Shown here in pieces: positions 54,025 through 63,533 of a stretch of 64,000 bases of DNA (positions within the stretch are counted from its first letter, which is position 1; every line of letters starts with the position of its first letter). This DNA comes from Profftia lariciata (GTDB taxonomy: Bacteria; Pseudomonadota; Gammaproteobacteria; Enterobacterales; Enterobacteriaceae), in NCBI RefSeq assembly GCF_020541265.1, contig NZ_CP045925.1, forward strand, positions 620,001-684,000. The letters are read 5' to 3'. Both the position numbers and the translations under genes were made by a program. The notes below the pieces were generated by a model, which saw only the letters and a program-made list of their open reading frames with translations, did not search any database and was not told the origin of the DNA.

Positions 54025-54603
54025 TTATGCTATATTTTTAGTGACAAAATCCCAATTTATAAGAGACCAAAAATTTTCTAAATATTTAGAACGCATATTA
54101 CGGTAATCAATATAGTAAGCATGCTCCCAAATATCAACAGTGAATAGTGGTTTATCGTAATTATTAATTATAGTATCTGCATTAGAAGTATTTACTATAG
54201 CCAACTTATGATCTTCTTTTTTAATTAACCAAGTCCAACCAGAACCAAAATTATTAATTGCAGATTGAATAAATGTTTTTTTAAAAATTTCAAAAGAACC
54301 AAATGATTTATTAATTTCTTTAACTATATTATCAGTAGGATAGTTACTGCCGTTTGGAGATAGAGAATTCCAATAAAAAGTATGATTCCAAACCTGAGCA
54401 GCATTATTAAAAATACTACCAGTAGAATTTTTAATAATGTATTCTAATGTTTTATCTACAAAATCAGTACCTTGAATAAGATTATTGAGATTCATTACAT
54501 AAGTACTATGATGTTTACCATAATGATAGTTTATAGCTTCTTCGGAAATATATGGTTCTAATGCATTGTTTTTATATGGTAATGTAGGTAGTGTAAAAGA
54601 CAT
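54025..54603 (-). CDS. sodB: Iron superoxide dismutase SodB
   Basis: Removes superoxide in the cytosol. 192 aa, against 193 in E. coli. Metal ligands H27 (NYHYGKHH), H74 (WNHTFYW), D157 and H161 (VDIWEHAYYIDY) are all present. Q70 in FNNAAQVWNH, close to the metal, is the Fe-type arrangement (Mn-type enzymes place the Gln at a later site), so iron is the likely metal. In E. coli the small RNA RyhB represses sodB under iron shortage; I cannot see whether that control survives. Poor ribosome site. Isolated gene. Confidence 0.96.
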   Translation of the reverse strand: MSFTLPTLPYKNNALEPYISEEAINYHYGKHHSTYVMNLNNLIQGTDFVDKTLEYIIKNSTGSIFNNAAQVWNHTFYWNSLSPNGSNYPTDNIVKEINKSFGSFEIFKKTFIQSAINNFGSGWTWLIKKEDHKLAIVNTSNADTIINNYDKPLFTVDIWEHAYYIDYRNMRSKYLENFWSLINWDFVTKNIA

Positions 54604-55787
54604 TGTATTATTTCCTATGTATTGTTATACTTATAATTAAATACTATATAAATAAATATTTAATGCTTAAAAATATTATTATCACTATAATAATATTTTA
54701 TAAAAAATAAATATTGATCCAAGAACAGATTAAATTATACTTGATCTATTATTAGTAAAGATTATAATCAACTATAATAGTATACTCATATTATTAACTA
54801 AATATATTAAATAATATATAGTATTTTATGATAATACTTGCAAACCTAATCTAGGTATATTAATGCGCTATAATATAGATTAGATGAAATAATATCATTT
54901 AATTGAGTAAAGTTAAATAATTTATTTATATTATTTTATATTTAAGTTACTTTTATTTCATATATACGAGTAAAATATCTTTTTATTCTTAAATATTAAG
55001 ATGAATATGTATAATAAATGTTTATATTATATATATAGTAAATTTATGAAATATTTAAAATTAAATTTTGTCATTTATAATATATAGATTTATTCATCTA
55101 TTAATATATTGATGAGCTATTATTATGAAATTAATTATATTAATTAATATAATTTTAAAAAAATACAATAATAATGTAAAAATGTGTTTATATCCATAGT
55201 TAATATTTAATAATAATTATCGTATATAAAGATATGTATATAATATATTAAAATATATAAATAAACAGTATTTATATTATTATTGTATTTATTAAATATC
55301 TTATTTATAATTTCTAGAAATTAATAAATAATTAATTTAGTTTTCTTAAGTAATCCTGAAAAACTGTATGAAATAATATTAAATTATTTTTAATATTTAT
55401 ATTATATACTGATTATTATTTTTATTAAAATTAATCAAGATAAAAACATTTATCTAAATATTGTTTAAATAAATAATTATACATATATTTTTTATGAATA
55501 GTTAAATTTAATAACTATTATTTCTTATTTCTTATAAATTAATATTATTATGATTTTTTTATTAATTAGTATGGCTACTTGAGCAAATCATTATTTTAAT
55601 ATCAAGTATAATTACTTAATGATTGTACGATCATATACTAACGTTACTAAATACATAATATCTTATATCTATTTTTATAATTTATAAAAACTAGATCAGT
55701 AATAAATTAGCTTATTTATATGTTATATTAAATAATTAAATTGTCAAAAATAAACTTTAAAAAACTAATTTAGTTTTTTATTTATTA
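54604..55787. other. AT-rich gap between sodB and ihfA
   Basis: About 1.2 kb. A short hairpin (CTAATCTA/TAGATTAG, 54846-54883, 22-nt loop containing GCGCTATAAT) lies about 240 nt upstream of sodB and may be in its promoter region. The probable terminator of ihfA is at 55759-55779. No gene. Confidence 0.6.
55759..55779 (-). terminator. Probable intrinsic terminator after ihfA
   Basis: AAAAAACTAA and TTAGTTTTTT pair around a single base, 8 nt after the ihfA stop, and give a T6 run on the minus strand. The stem is weak but the A-stem-T layout and position fit the end of the pheS-pheT-ihfA transcript. Confidence 0.55.
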
Positions 55788-56084
55788 CTACATCCTTAAA
55801 TATTGTTTCTTAACCATATTTTTTAATTTATGCCCAGCACTAAAAGTAACAACACGTCGCGCTGTAATCGAAATATATTCCCCAGTTTTTGGATTACGTC
55901 CTGGTCTTTCAGTTTTATTACGTACATTAAAATTACCAAAATTAGATAATTTAACTTGTTCACCATTTTCGAGAGCTTTGCCAATTTCTTCAAAAAATAA
56001 TTCTACAAGTTCTTTAACATCTTGTTTGCTAATCTTTAGTATTTCAAATAAATATTCAGATATTTTAACTTTAGTAATCGTCAT
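55788..56084 (-). CDS. ihfA: Integration host factor alpha subunit
   Basis: DNA-bending nucleoid protein; works as a heterodimer with IhfB (not in this window). 98 aa against 99 in E. coli. Conserved SEYLFEILKISKQDVKELVE helix region, LSNFGNFNVR turn, and the beta-arm RPGRNPKTGEYISITARRVV carrying the intercalating proline (P in GRNPKTG). It starts MTITKVK. It lies 4 nt after the pheT stop, and its ribosome site AAGGAA overlaps the end of pheT, the same order as in E. coli. Confidence 0.96.
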   Translation of the reverse strand: MTITKVKISEYLFEILKISKQDVKELVELFFEEIGKALENGEQVKLSNFGNFNVRNKTERPGRNPKTGEYISITARRVVTFSAGHKLKNMVKKQYLRM

Positions 56085-56088
56085 CGCT

Positions 56089-58479
56089 TTAATTCCTTAA
56101 GGATGCTTGAAATCGTTTTTGTAATGCCTTTACACATGTTGCCACAGTATCGGTCATTTCCTGTTCTTTTAGTGCGCTAGTAGTATTCTGAAATATCAAA
56201 CTAATAGCAAGACTCTTGTAACCATGTCCTACAGTTTGACCACGATACACATCAAATAAATTTACATTAATAACTTTATTTATACTAACTTTTTTACATT
56301 CTGTTAAAATATCTTCTGCAGGAATATGGTCAGCGACAATTATAGCAATATCACGACGATTTGGTAAATATCGTGAGATTTTGCTAGCTTTTGGAATACG
56401 GCGTGTCGCTAGAGATTCCCATTCTACTTCAAACATTACTATATGATTATTTAAATGTAACTTACGTTCTAGCATAGGATGTAGTAAACCAATATAACCT
56501 ATTCGTTTACCTGTTAAATAAATTGCTGCACTTTGTCCAGGATGCAAAGTAGGATGAATTTCTTTTTTAAATTGTACTTCATTTATTTTGCAAGTTAATT
56601 CTAAAATAGCCTCTACATCACCTTTAAGGTCATAGAAATCAACATTTTGACGCCCTAGAATCCAATGTTCTTGATAACGATTACCAGTAATAACACCAGC
56701 CAACATAACATCCTGAGAAACACCTAAACTAGAAGTAGTATTAGGAATAAAACGTAAACCAGTTTCAAATAAACGTATACGTGATTGTTGTCTATTTTGA
56801 TTATATATTACTGCGGATAATAAACCTGTCCAAAGAGACAATCGCATAGCAGACATTTCTGTAGAAATTGGATTCGGTAATATTAAAGATTCTTTAGAAG
56901 GATGTAACAACATTTGAATATTAGGGTCAACAAAACTATATGTAATAGCTTCTTGATATCCACGATCTATTAACATAGTTTTAACGCGCTGTATTGGCAA
57001 TTGAGCTTCACAATGTGTATTCATAATCAAGTCTGCTTTAATGGGTAAACTTGGAATGTTATTGTAACCATATATACGAGATATTTCTTCTACTAAATCT
57101 TCTTCAAATTCCATATAGCAAGACCAACTTGGCGCTATAACTTGCCATGTATCATTAAAAAAATGGATTTTAAAACCTAAACGTTCTAAGATATCGGTTA
57201 CTTCTATATCAGTAATATGATAACCAATTAGACTATCTAATTTCTTACGACGCAATGTAATAGTATTAGGTTTTGGTAAATACTCTATATTAGTAACTTC
57301 AGTTATAGGTCCAACTTGACCGCCGCAAATATCAATTAGTAAACTAGTAGCACGTTCTATCGCTTTTCTTGGTAGGGTATAATCAACTCCCCTTTCATAA
57401 CGGTGTGAAGCATGAGTATGTAAACATTGACGTCTAGCACGACCAGTAATATAAAGTGGATTAAAATATGCACATTCTAACATTATATCTTGAGTATCTG
57501 TATTTATACTAGAATATGCCCCTCCTATAATACCACCCATAGATAAAACTTTTTTTTGATCAGCAACAACTAAGGTATCTGCTAATAATGTTACATGATT
57601 ACCATTCAATAAAATTAACTTTTCACCCTCTTTTTTTGCCATACGAACAACTATGCTACCCTCAATACGATGTAAATCAAAGGCATGCATGGGTTGACCT
57701 AATTCTAATAATACATAATTAGTTACATCAACCACAGGATTAACAGACCAAATGCCACAACGACGAAGTTTTTCATGCATCCATAAAGGAGTAGCGACAT
57801 TTAAGTTAATGGATTTTATTACACGCCCTAAATAACGTGGACAAGCATTTACTGCTTCAACAGTAATAGGGCAAATATCTTTAATTATTGCAGGAACTGC
57901 TTCTATTTTTGGTTCATTCAATATTAATTTATTCAAAGTAGCAATATCACGAGCTATACCAATAATGCTTAAACAATCAGCACGATTTGGAGTTACACGT
58001 ATCTCAATAATATTATCATTTAACTGTAAATATTCACGAATATCAGTACCTATTGGTGCATCTGATGATAATTCAATTATTTCATCATGATATTCGGAAA
58101 GACCTAATTTATGTAATGAACATAAAATACCTTCAGAACTTTGTCCATGTATTTTTTTAATTTCAACCTTAATGCCTCCTGGCAATATAGCACCAATAAT
58201 TGCAACTGCTACTATAAGCCCTATATGACAAGTTTGTGTTTTACACACTATACGTAAAAAATCTTTTTTACCAATATCAACGTTAATAATCCATAATTTA
58301 TTTGCTTTTGGATGTCTATTGCATTCTATAATTTTACCAATGTATACACCATTAAATGTGTTGAGAAGAGGTCTTACAACATCAACTTCTAGACCAATCA
58401 TGGTAAGCTGTTCTGATAATTCTTCGCTACTAATATTTGGATTAACCCATTCACGTAACCAAAGTTCACTAAATTTCAT
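56089..58479 (-). CDS. pheT: Phenylalanyl-tRNA synthetase beta subunit
   Basis: With PheS forms the heterotetramer that charges tRNA-Phe. 796 aa, against 795 in E. coli, aligned end to end (MKFSELWLREWVNP at the start, RFQASLRN at the end). Domains in order: tRNA-binding (EMAP-like) about 39-148, B3/B4 editing domain about 210-375, B5 about 400-470, catalytic-like core about 490-690, FDX-ACB anticodon domain about 702-795 (NRRDIAIIVADHIPAEDIL). Editing-site residues known from E. coli are kept: His in GQPMHAFD, Glu in IMLECAYF, Thr and Ala in HTHASHRYERG. 14 nt separate it from pheS. Confidence 0.97.
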   Translation of the reverse strand: MKFSELWLREWVNPNISSEELSEQLTMIGLEVDVVRPLLNTFNGVYIGKIIECNRHPKANKLWIINVDIGKKDFLRIVCKTQTCHIGLIVAVAIIGAILPGGIKVEIKKIHGQSSEGILCSLHKLGLSEYHDEIIELSSDAPIGTDIREYLQLNDNIIEIRVTPNRADCLSIIGIARDIATLNKLILNEPKIEAVPAIIKDICPITVEAVNACPRYLGRVIKSINLNVATPLWMHEKLRRCGIWSVNPVVDVTNYVLLELGQPMHAFDLHRIEGSIVVRMAKKEGEKLILLNGNHVTLLADTLVVADQKKVLSMGGIIGGAYSSINTDTQDIMLECAYFNPLYITGRARRQCLHTHASHRYERGVDYTLPRKAIERATSLLIDICGGQVGPITEVTNIEYLPKPNTITLRRKKLDSLIGYHITDIEVTDILERLGFKIHFFNDTWQVIAPSWSCYMEFEEDLVEEISRIYGYNNIPSLPIKADLIMNTHCEAQLPIQRVKTMLIDRGYQEAITYSFVDPNIQMLLHPSKESLILPNPISTEMSAMRLSLWTGLLSAVIYNQNRQQSRIRLFETGLRFIPNTTSSLGVSQDVMLAGVITGNRYQEHWILGRQNVDFYDLKGDVEAILELTCKINEVQFKKEIHPTLHPGQSAAIYLTGKRIGYIGLLHPMLERKLHLNNHIVMFEVEWESLATRRIPKASKISRYLPNRRDIAIIVADHIPAEDILTECKKVSINKVINVNLFDVYRGQTVGHGYKSLAISLIFQNTTSALKEQEMTDTVATCVKALQKRFQASLRN

Positions 58480-58493
58480 TTTATAATAACGCC

Positions 58494-59477
58494 TTACCTA
58501 AACTGTTTTAAAAAATTTAGATCATTTTCAAAGTATGCACGTAAATCAGTAATGTTATAGCGCAGCATCGTTAAACGTTCAATACCCATACCAAATGCAA
58601 ATCCGGAATAAAGATCTGGATTAATACCTACGTTACGCAGTACTTTTGGATGAACCATACCACATCCTAAAATTTCTAGCCATTTATCATTGGCACAAAT
58701 AACGTCTATTTCTGCGGAAGGCTCAGTAAATGGGAAATAAGAAGGACGAAATCTTATTTTTAAATCTTCTTCAAAAAAGTTATACAAACAATTATATAAA
58801 GTACCTTTCATATTACTTAAATTAATATTTTGATCGATAATCAATCCTTCCATTTGATGGAACATTGGCGTATGAGTATGATCGTAATCATTACGATATA
58901 CACGTCCTGAGGCAATAATACGTATTGGAGGTCTTTTTTTTTCAAGAGTACGAATCTGTATTCCAGAGGTCTGAGTACGTAGTAAACGAGTTGCATCAAA
59001 CCAAAAAGTATCGTGATCAGTACGTGCAGGATGGTAAGAAGGAATATTTAATGCATCAAAATTATAATAAGAATCTTCAATTTCTGGACCAGTTTCAATA
59101 GTAAATCCTAATTCATAAAAAAATGTTTCAAGACGTTCTATAGTACGTGTAATAGGATGAAGTCCACCATGTTCCATGCGACGACCTGGTAGAGAAACAT
59201 CTATAATATCTTGAGATAAATGTACATTTAATTCTAATAATTCTAAAGCTGATTTACGAATACTTAATATATTTTGTATTTCTTTCTTTGCTTTATTAAT
59301 TATAACACCTATAGCTGGACGATCTTTTTCTGGTAGTGTATGCAGTGATTTAGCTAATAATGTTAAAGAACCTTTTTTACCCATATATGCAATACGCACT
59401 TGATTTAATGTAGTAATATTTTGAGCTTTTTCTGCATCTGCTTTTGCTTGGGAAACTAAATCTACAATATATTGCAT
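58494..59477 (-). CDS. pheS: Phenylalanyl-tRNA synthetase alpha subunit
   Basis: Catalytic subunit of PheRS. 327 aa, identical in length to E. coli PheS. N-terminal coiled coil (about 1-90), then the class II core: motif 2 region ASGRVYRNDYDHTHTPMFHQ with the EGLIID follow-on, RFRPSYFPFTEPSAEID, and motif 3 GFAFGMGIERLTMLRY near the C-terminus. Strong ribosome site (GAGGAAAGAA). In E. coli pheST is controlled by attenuation through the pheM leader peptide. I could not find a Phe-rich leader in the 0.8 kb upstream, so that control seems lost. Confidence 0.97.
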   Translation of the reverse strand: MQYIVDLVSQAKADAEKAQNITTLNQVRIAYMGKKGSLTLLAKSLHTLPEKDRPAIGVIINKAKKEIQNILSIRKSALELLELNVHLSQDIIDVSLPGRRMEHGGLHPITRTIERLETFFYELGFTIETGPEIEDSYYNFDALNIPSYHPARTDHDTFWFDATRLLRTQTSGIQIRTLEKKRPPIRIIASGRVYRNDYDHTHTPMFHQMEGLIIDQNINLSNMKGTLYNCLYNFFEEDLKIRFRPSYFPFTEPSAEIDVICANDKWLEILGCGMVHPKVLRNVGINPDLYSGFAFGMGIERLTMLRYNITDLRAYFENDLNFLKQFR

Positions 59478-60361
59478 TTCTTTCCTCTATTTATATGATG
59501 ATCATCAATCTCCACAATGTTGTCTTTTTAATTCTATTGAATCACATGAAGTCAGAAGTACATTATTTATATCGTAAATAGTTATAATATTAGTCTTATA
59601 AAATAATATTAGCAACTATATGTGATGTATTATTTATGGTATAATTATACTATCTATAGATTTATCCAATCTATGTTTAGGTAGTAGTTATTTAAATATT
59701 CATATAAAATGATTGTCTGAGATTGAACAATTTAAAGTACTAATTGTTTTTATGTTATATTATAGTTTAATATTTCTTAGTGGATTATAAGTATTCTATC
59801 TATATACGATGGATACTTACATTAAAAATATACAATTTAATATATGTTGTTATTAATTAAATTTGATATTGAGTAATATAGAGCATGTAAATTAAATTTT
59901 TAATTTATTAAATACAACATGTTAAAATTATATAATAGTTATATTATTAATAAAATTATAACTAATCATGATAATATGTAATTATATAAAAAATATTAAT
60001 AATATAATAATTTTTTTAAGATTACAATTTTTTAAAATTATACAAAACATATTTAATACTAACGTAACAAACTAGACAAAAAATTTTAATTTTTTTATGT
60101 TATTTTATTTACGCAAGTTAGTAATCTATATTAAGCATCTGAAAATAACAAAAATTATTGTACTAATAATATTCTTTAATTCAAGTTATTAAAATAATAA
60201 ATACTAATTATTTTAAATAATTTTTCTTAAAAAAATTTTATTTATAATTATTTAATCTAATGTTATCTATTTTATGTAAAGCATATTGTATTATATATAT
60301 AATTATTAAATAATAAAAATTATGAAAGAGGGATATTATACCCCTCTTTCATTTAATAATA
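59478..60361. other. AT-rich gap inside the thrS-ihfA cluster
   Basis: About 0.9 kb between rplT and pheS. It holds the rplT terminator (60322-60352) and, close to pheS, a 12-bp palindrome TGATGATCATCA (59496-59507) and some GC-richer DNA (59500-59560). pheM is not recognisable. pheST-ihfA therefore need their own promoter here. Confidence 0.65.
60322..60352 (-). terminator. Intrinsic terminator after rplT
   Basis: 11-bp perfect stem (ATGAAAGAGGG with CCCTCTTTCAT) around a 9-nt loop, with four GC pairs together, the most GC-rich hairpin of the window. On the minus strand it lies 10 nt after the rplT stop and is followed by ATAATTTTTATTATTT. This ends the thrS-infC-rpmI-rplT transcript. Confidence 0.85.
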
Positions 60362-60718
60362 TTATATCAAAGCAGATTTTGCTTTTTCTACTAGAGTAGC
60401 AAATGATATTTTATCAAATACAGCTATATCAGATAAAATTTTACGATCTATATTAATAGAAGACTTTTTAAGACCATTCATAAAACAACTGTAAGAAATA
60501 CCGTTTTGACGTGCGGTAGCGTTGATCCGTGTAATCCATAATTGACGGAATTTACGTTTACGTTGACGACGATCACGATAAGCATACTGACCTGCTTTGA
60601 TTACTGCTTGAAAGGCAACACGATATACGCGCGAACGAGCACCGTAATAGCCTTTTGCTTGCTTAATTATTTTTTTGTGACGTGCGAGTGCAATTACACC
60701 ACGTTTTACGCGAGCCAT
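60362..60718 (-). CDS. rplT: 50S ribosomal protein L20
   Basis: 118 aa, as in E. coli. MARVKRGVIALARHKKIIKQ, then KGYYGARSRVYRVA and YRDRRQRKRKFRQLWITRIN are diagnostic. An early assembly protein of the large subunit; in E. coli it also represses translation of rpmI and rplT. Ribosome site AAGGAAAG. It follows rpmI after 42 nt and precedes the terminator at 60322. Confidence 0.98.
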   Translation of the reverse strand: MARVKRGVIALARHKKIIKQAKGYYGARSRVYRVAFQAVIKAGQYAYRDRRQRKRKFRQLWITRINATARQNGISYSCFMNGLKKSSINIDRKILSDIAVFDKISFATLVEKAKSALI

Positions 60719-60760
60719 ATGCTTTCCTTAAATCTTTTTTTTGATTCAAAAAACAATTAC

Positions 60761-60958
60761 TTATGCGTACGGTAAACATGCTATAACTAAACTCAAATCT
60801 GCTTGAGAAATTTGACCTTTTGGACGCAAGTTACGCTTACGTTTAGTAGATTTTTTAGTCAAAAGATGACGCAAGTTAGCATGCTTATATTTAAAACCAC
60901 CACTAGCAGTTTTTTTAAATCGCTTAGTAGCGCCACGCACAGTTTTCATCTTTGGCAT
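60761..60958 (-). CDS. rpmI: 50S ribosomal protein L35
   Basis: 65 aa, the family length. MPKMKTVRGATKRFKKTASG, HANLRHLLTKKSTKRKR and the terminal VIACLPYA identify it. Ribosome site GGAG. It lies 99 nt after infC; in E. coli an L20-binding pseudoknot regulates this gene, but I cannot confirm one here. Confidence 0.98.
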   Translation of the reverse strand: MPKMKTVRGATKRFKKTASGGFKYKHANLRHLLTKKSTKRKRNLRPKGQISQADLSLVIACLPYA

Positions 60959-61057
60959 TATGATTTCTACTCCGCATTATTAATTATGTGCATTAATAGG
61001 ACAAATATTATTTTTTATACACATTATCATTAATAATTAATAATATTTTTTGAAGTT

Positions 61058-61600
61058 CTATTGTTTCTTTTTAGGTGCAAGAACCATGATCATCTGACGT
61101 CCTTCAATTCTTGTAGGAAAAAATTCTACTACCGATAATTCACTTAAATCTTTTTTTACACGATTTAGTACATCTATGCCTATTTGTTGGTGTACAACTT
61201 CACGTCCACGAAAACGCAGAGTAATTTTAACTTTATCACCATCTTGCAGAAAACGGACTAAACTACGGAGTTTTACCTGATAGTCACTATCATCAGTTCT
61301 AGGTCGAAATTTTATTTCTTTAACCTGAATAATCTTTTGTTTTTTTTTCTGTTCTTTAGTGGCTTTACTCTTTTCATATAGGAATTTACCATAATTCATA
61401 ATGCGACAAACTGGTGGGTCAGCATTTGGGCTGATTTCTACTAAATCAACACCAAATTTTTCGGCTTGTGCTAAAGCTTCATTAATACTAACAATACCAA
61501 TTTGTTCACTATTAATTCCTGTTAAACGCACCTCTTGAGCACGAATTTCTACATTAATACGATTAGAGCGTACCGGTTGAATTTTTTTTCCGCCTTTAAT
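61058..61600 (-). CDS. infC: Translation initiation factor IF-3 (AUU start)
   Basis: Keeps ribosomal subunits apart and checks the initiator tRNA and start codon. Reading back from the well-conserved body, homology to E. coli continues past the first in-frame ATG (61531) to an ATT at 61598-61600, followed by KGGKKIQPVRSNRINVEI. This gives 180 aa, exactly the E. coli length, and the same rare AUU start. The ribosome site GAGGAA lies just upstream. IF-3 discriminates against AUU, which in E. coli lets it limit its own synthesis, and conservation here implies the same loop. N-domain about 1-80, C-domain about 90-180 (FRPRTDDSDYQVKLRSLVRF, RFRGREVVHQQ). It overlaps the thrS stop by 5 nt. Confidence 0.95.
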   Translation of the reverse strand: MKGGKKIQPVRSNRINVEIRAQEVRLTGINSEQIGIVSINEALAQAEKFGVDLVEISPNADPPVCRIMNYGKFLYEKSKATKEQKKKQKIIQVKEIKFRPRTDDSDYQVKLRSLVRFLQDGDKVKITLRFRGREVVHQQIGIDVLNRVKKDLSELSVVEFFPTRIEGRQMIMVLAPKKKQ

Positions 61601-63533
61601 AACTTAATTCCTCTATTGGATGAAGACTACGACTGCAAATTTCTTTTTGCAATTTTTCGATTATTTCATGAATATCCATAGTTCCTAAATCTTTACCTCG
61701 ACGAGTACGAACAGATACCTTACCTAATTTTACTTCTTTATCTCCACAAACCAACATGTATGGAATTCGACGTAAAGTATGCTCACGAATTTTAAAGCTT
61801 ATTTGCTCATTTCTCAAGTCTGATTTAACACGAATACCAAAAGTTTGTATTTTTTTAGTTAATTGCGTGACATAATCAGCTTGTGCGTGAGTAATATTCA
61901 TTATCTGTACTTGTAAAGGTGCTAACCAAGTTGGATAAAATCCCATATATTCTTCAGTTAGTATACCAATAAAACGCTCTATTGAACCAAGAATAGCACG
62001 ATGAATAATTACTGGAGTTAAACGTTGATTTTTTTGATCAATATAAAAAGCTTTTAAACGACCAGGTAATGAAAAATCAAGTTGTACAGTACCACACTGC
62101 CATGCACGATTCAAGCAATCATACAAAGTAAACTCAATTTTAGGTCCGTAAAAAGCTCCTTCACCAGTCTGGTATTCAAAAGAAATATTTTGTTTTTTCA
62201 ATGCTTGAGTTAAATCTTTTTCTGCTCGTTCCCATATTGCATCACTACCAATACGTTTTTTTGGACGAGTAGAAAGTTTGACTAAAATTTTTTTAAAACC
62301 AAATATGCTATATATGTCATATACCATCTTTATACAGCTTGTAACCTCATCATGTATTTGCTCTTCAGTACAAAAAATATGTGCATCATCTTGCGTAAAA
62401 CTGCAAATACGCATTAAACCATGTAATGCGCCTGATGGTTCATTACGATGACAGCTACCAAACTCACTCATACGTAACGGTAAATCACGATACGATTTTA
62501 AACCTTGATTAAATATCAGAATGTGGCCTGGACAGTTCATAGGTTTAATGCAATATTCGCGATTTTCTGAAAATGTAGTGAATATTGCATTTTTATAATT
62601 TTCTAAATGTCCTGTTTTTTCCCAAAGTACGTGATCCATCATAAATGGACTTCTAACTTCTTGATAATTGTATTCTTTGAGTTTGATGCGTACGAATTTT
62701 TTAAGTTCTTGGAAGATTATCCAGCCATCATTGTGCCAAAATACCATTCCAGGCGATGTTTCTTCTATATGATATAAATTCAACTGTCTGCCAATTTTAC
62801 GGTGATCACGTTTTTCAGCTTCTTCTATGCTTTTGAGATAATATGTTAATGCTTTTTTTTCTGCCCAAGCAGTACCATAAATACGTTGTAATACGATATT
62901 ATTACTATTACCACGCCAATAAGAACCAGATGATTTCTGTAATTTAAAATGATGACAAAAACGCATATTAAGTACATGTGGTCCACGAGACATGTCAATA
63001 TATTCTTTGTGGTAAAATAAATTTACCCGATCACAATGATTAATATTTTCATTTAAAATAGCTATTTTATATGGTTCTTGACGTAATTTAAAAATATTTT
63101 GTGCTGCTTGCCAACTGACTTGCTTTTTAATAACTTGATAATTCTTATTTGCTAATTCATGCATACGTTCATTTAGTAACTCAAGATCTTTCTTTTTTAA
63201 AATTTGATTAAGCTCTATATCATAATAAAAACCATTATCTATGACACGTCCAATTGCCATTTTAGTGTTTGGCCATAACTGCTTGATAGCATGTCCTAGA
63301 AGGTGGGCACAGGAGTGACGAATAATTTGTAAACCTACTTGATCTTTTGCAGTAATAATAGATACATCAGCATCAGTAATAATATGATCACAAGCATCTA
63401 TTAATTTACCATTAACACAGCCAGCAATACAATGTGCTGCTAAACTAGGTTTAATACTCATAGCAACATCTATTACAGATATAGATTCATTAAATTGATG
63501 TTTACTACCATTAGATAAAGTAATAACGGGCAT
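61596..63533 (-). CDS. thrS: Threonyl-tRNA synthetase
   Basis: Charges tRNA-Thr. 645 aa against 642 in E. coli. TGS domain about 1-61, editing domain about 62-224 with H73 and H77 (HSCAHLLGHA) and D180, but residue 182, Cys in E. coli, is Ser (DMSRGPH, codon TCT). Class II catalytic core: KPMNCPGH (zinc Cys), CHRNEPSG motif 2, FTQDDAHIF (zinc His), MIHRAILGS-type block IHRAILGSIERF (zinc His and motif 3); anticodon domain about 535-640. Zinc ligands are intact. Relative to E. coli the stop codon after IEE was lost and LSY added, so the new stop overlaps the infC start. Ribosome site AAGGAAT. E. coli ThrRS represses its own mRNA by a tRNA-like leader; none was identified. Confidence 0.97.
   Translation of the reverse strand: MPVITLSNGSKHQFNESISVIDVAMSIKPSLAAHCIAGCVNGKLIDACDHIITDADVSIITAKDQVGLQIIRHSCAHLLGHAIKQLWPNTKMAIGRVIDNGFYYDIELNQILKKKDLELLNERMHELANKNYQVIKKQVSWQAAQNIFKLRQEPYKIAILNENINHCDRVNLFYHKEYIDMSRGPHVLNMRFCHHFKLQKSSGSYWRGNSNNIVLQRIYGTAWAEKKALTYYLKSIEEAEKRDHRKIGRQLNLYHIEETSPGMVFWHNDGWIIFQELKKFVRIKLKEYNYQEVRSPFMMDHVLWEKTGHLENYKNAIFTTFSENREYCIKPMNCPGHILIFNQGLKSYRDLPLRMSEFGSCHRNEPSGALHGLMRICSFTQDDAHIFCTEEQIHDEVTSCIKMVYDIYSIFGFKKILVKLSTRPKKRIGSDAIWERAEKDLTQALKKQNISFEYQTGEGAFYGPKIEFTLYDCLNRAWQCGTVQLDFSLPGRLKAFYIDQKNQRLTPVIIHRAILGSIERFIGILTEEYMGFYPTWLAPLQVQIMNITHAQADYVTQLTKKIQTFGIRVKSDLRNEQISFKIREHTLRRIPYMLVCGDKEVKLGKVSVRTRRGKDLGTMDIHEIIEKLQKEICSRSLHPIEELSY

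Noticed and set aside
53888..54106. 72-codon frame overlapping the end of sodB
   Set aside because: Low-complexity, partly antisense to sodB.
60542..61033. Plus-strand frames across rplT and rpmI
   Set aside because: Antisense to conserved ribosomal protein genes; Thr/Ser/Phe-rich shadows of Arg/Lys-rich coding strands.
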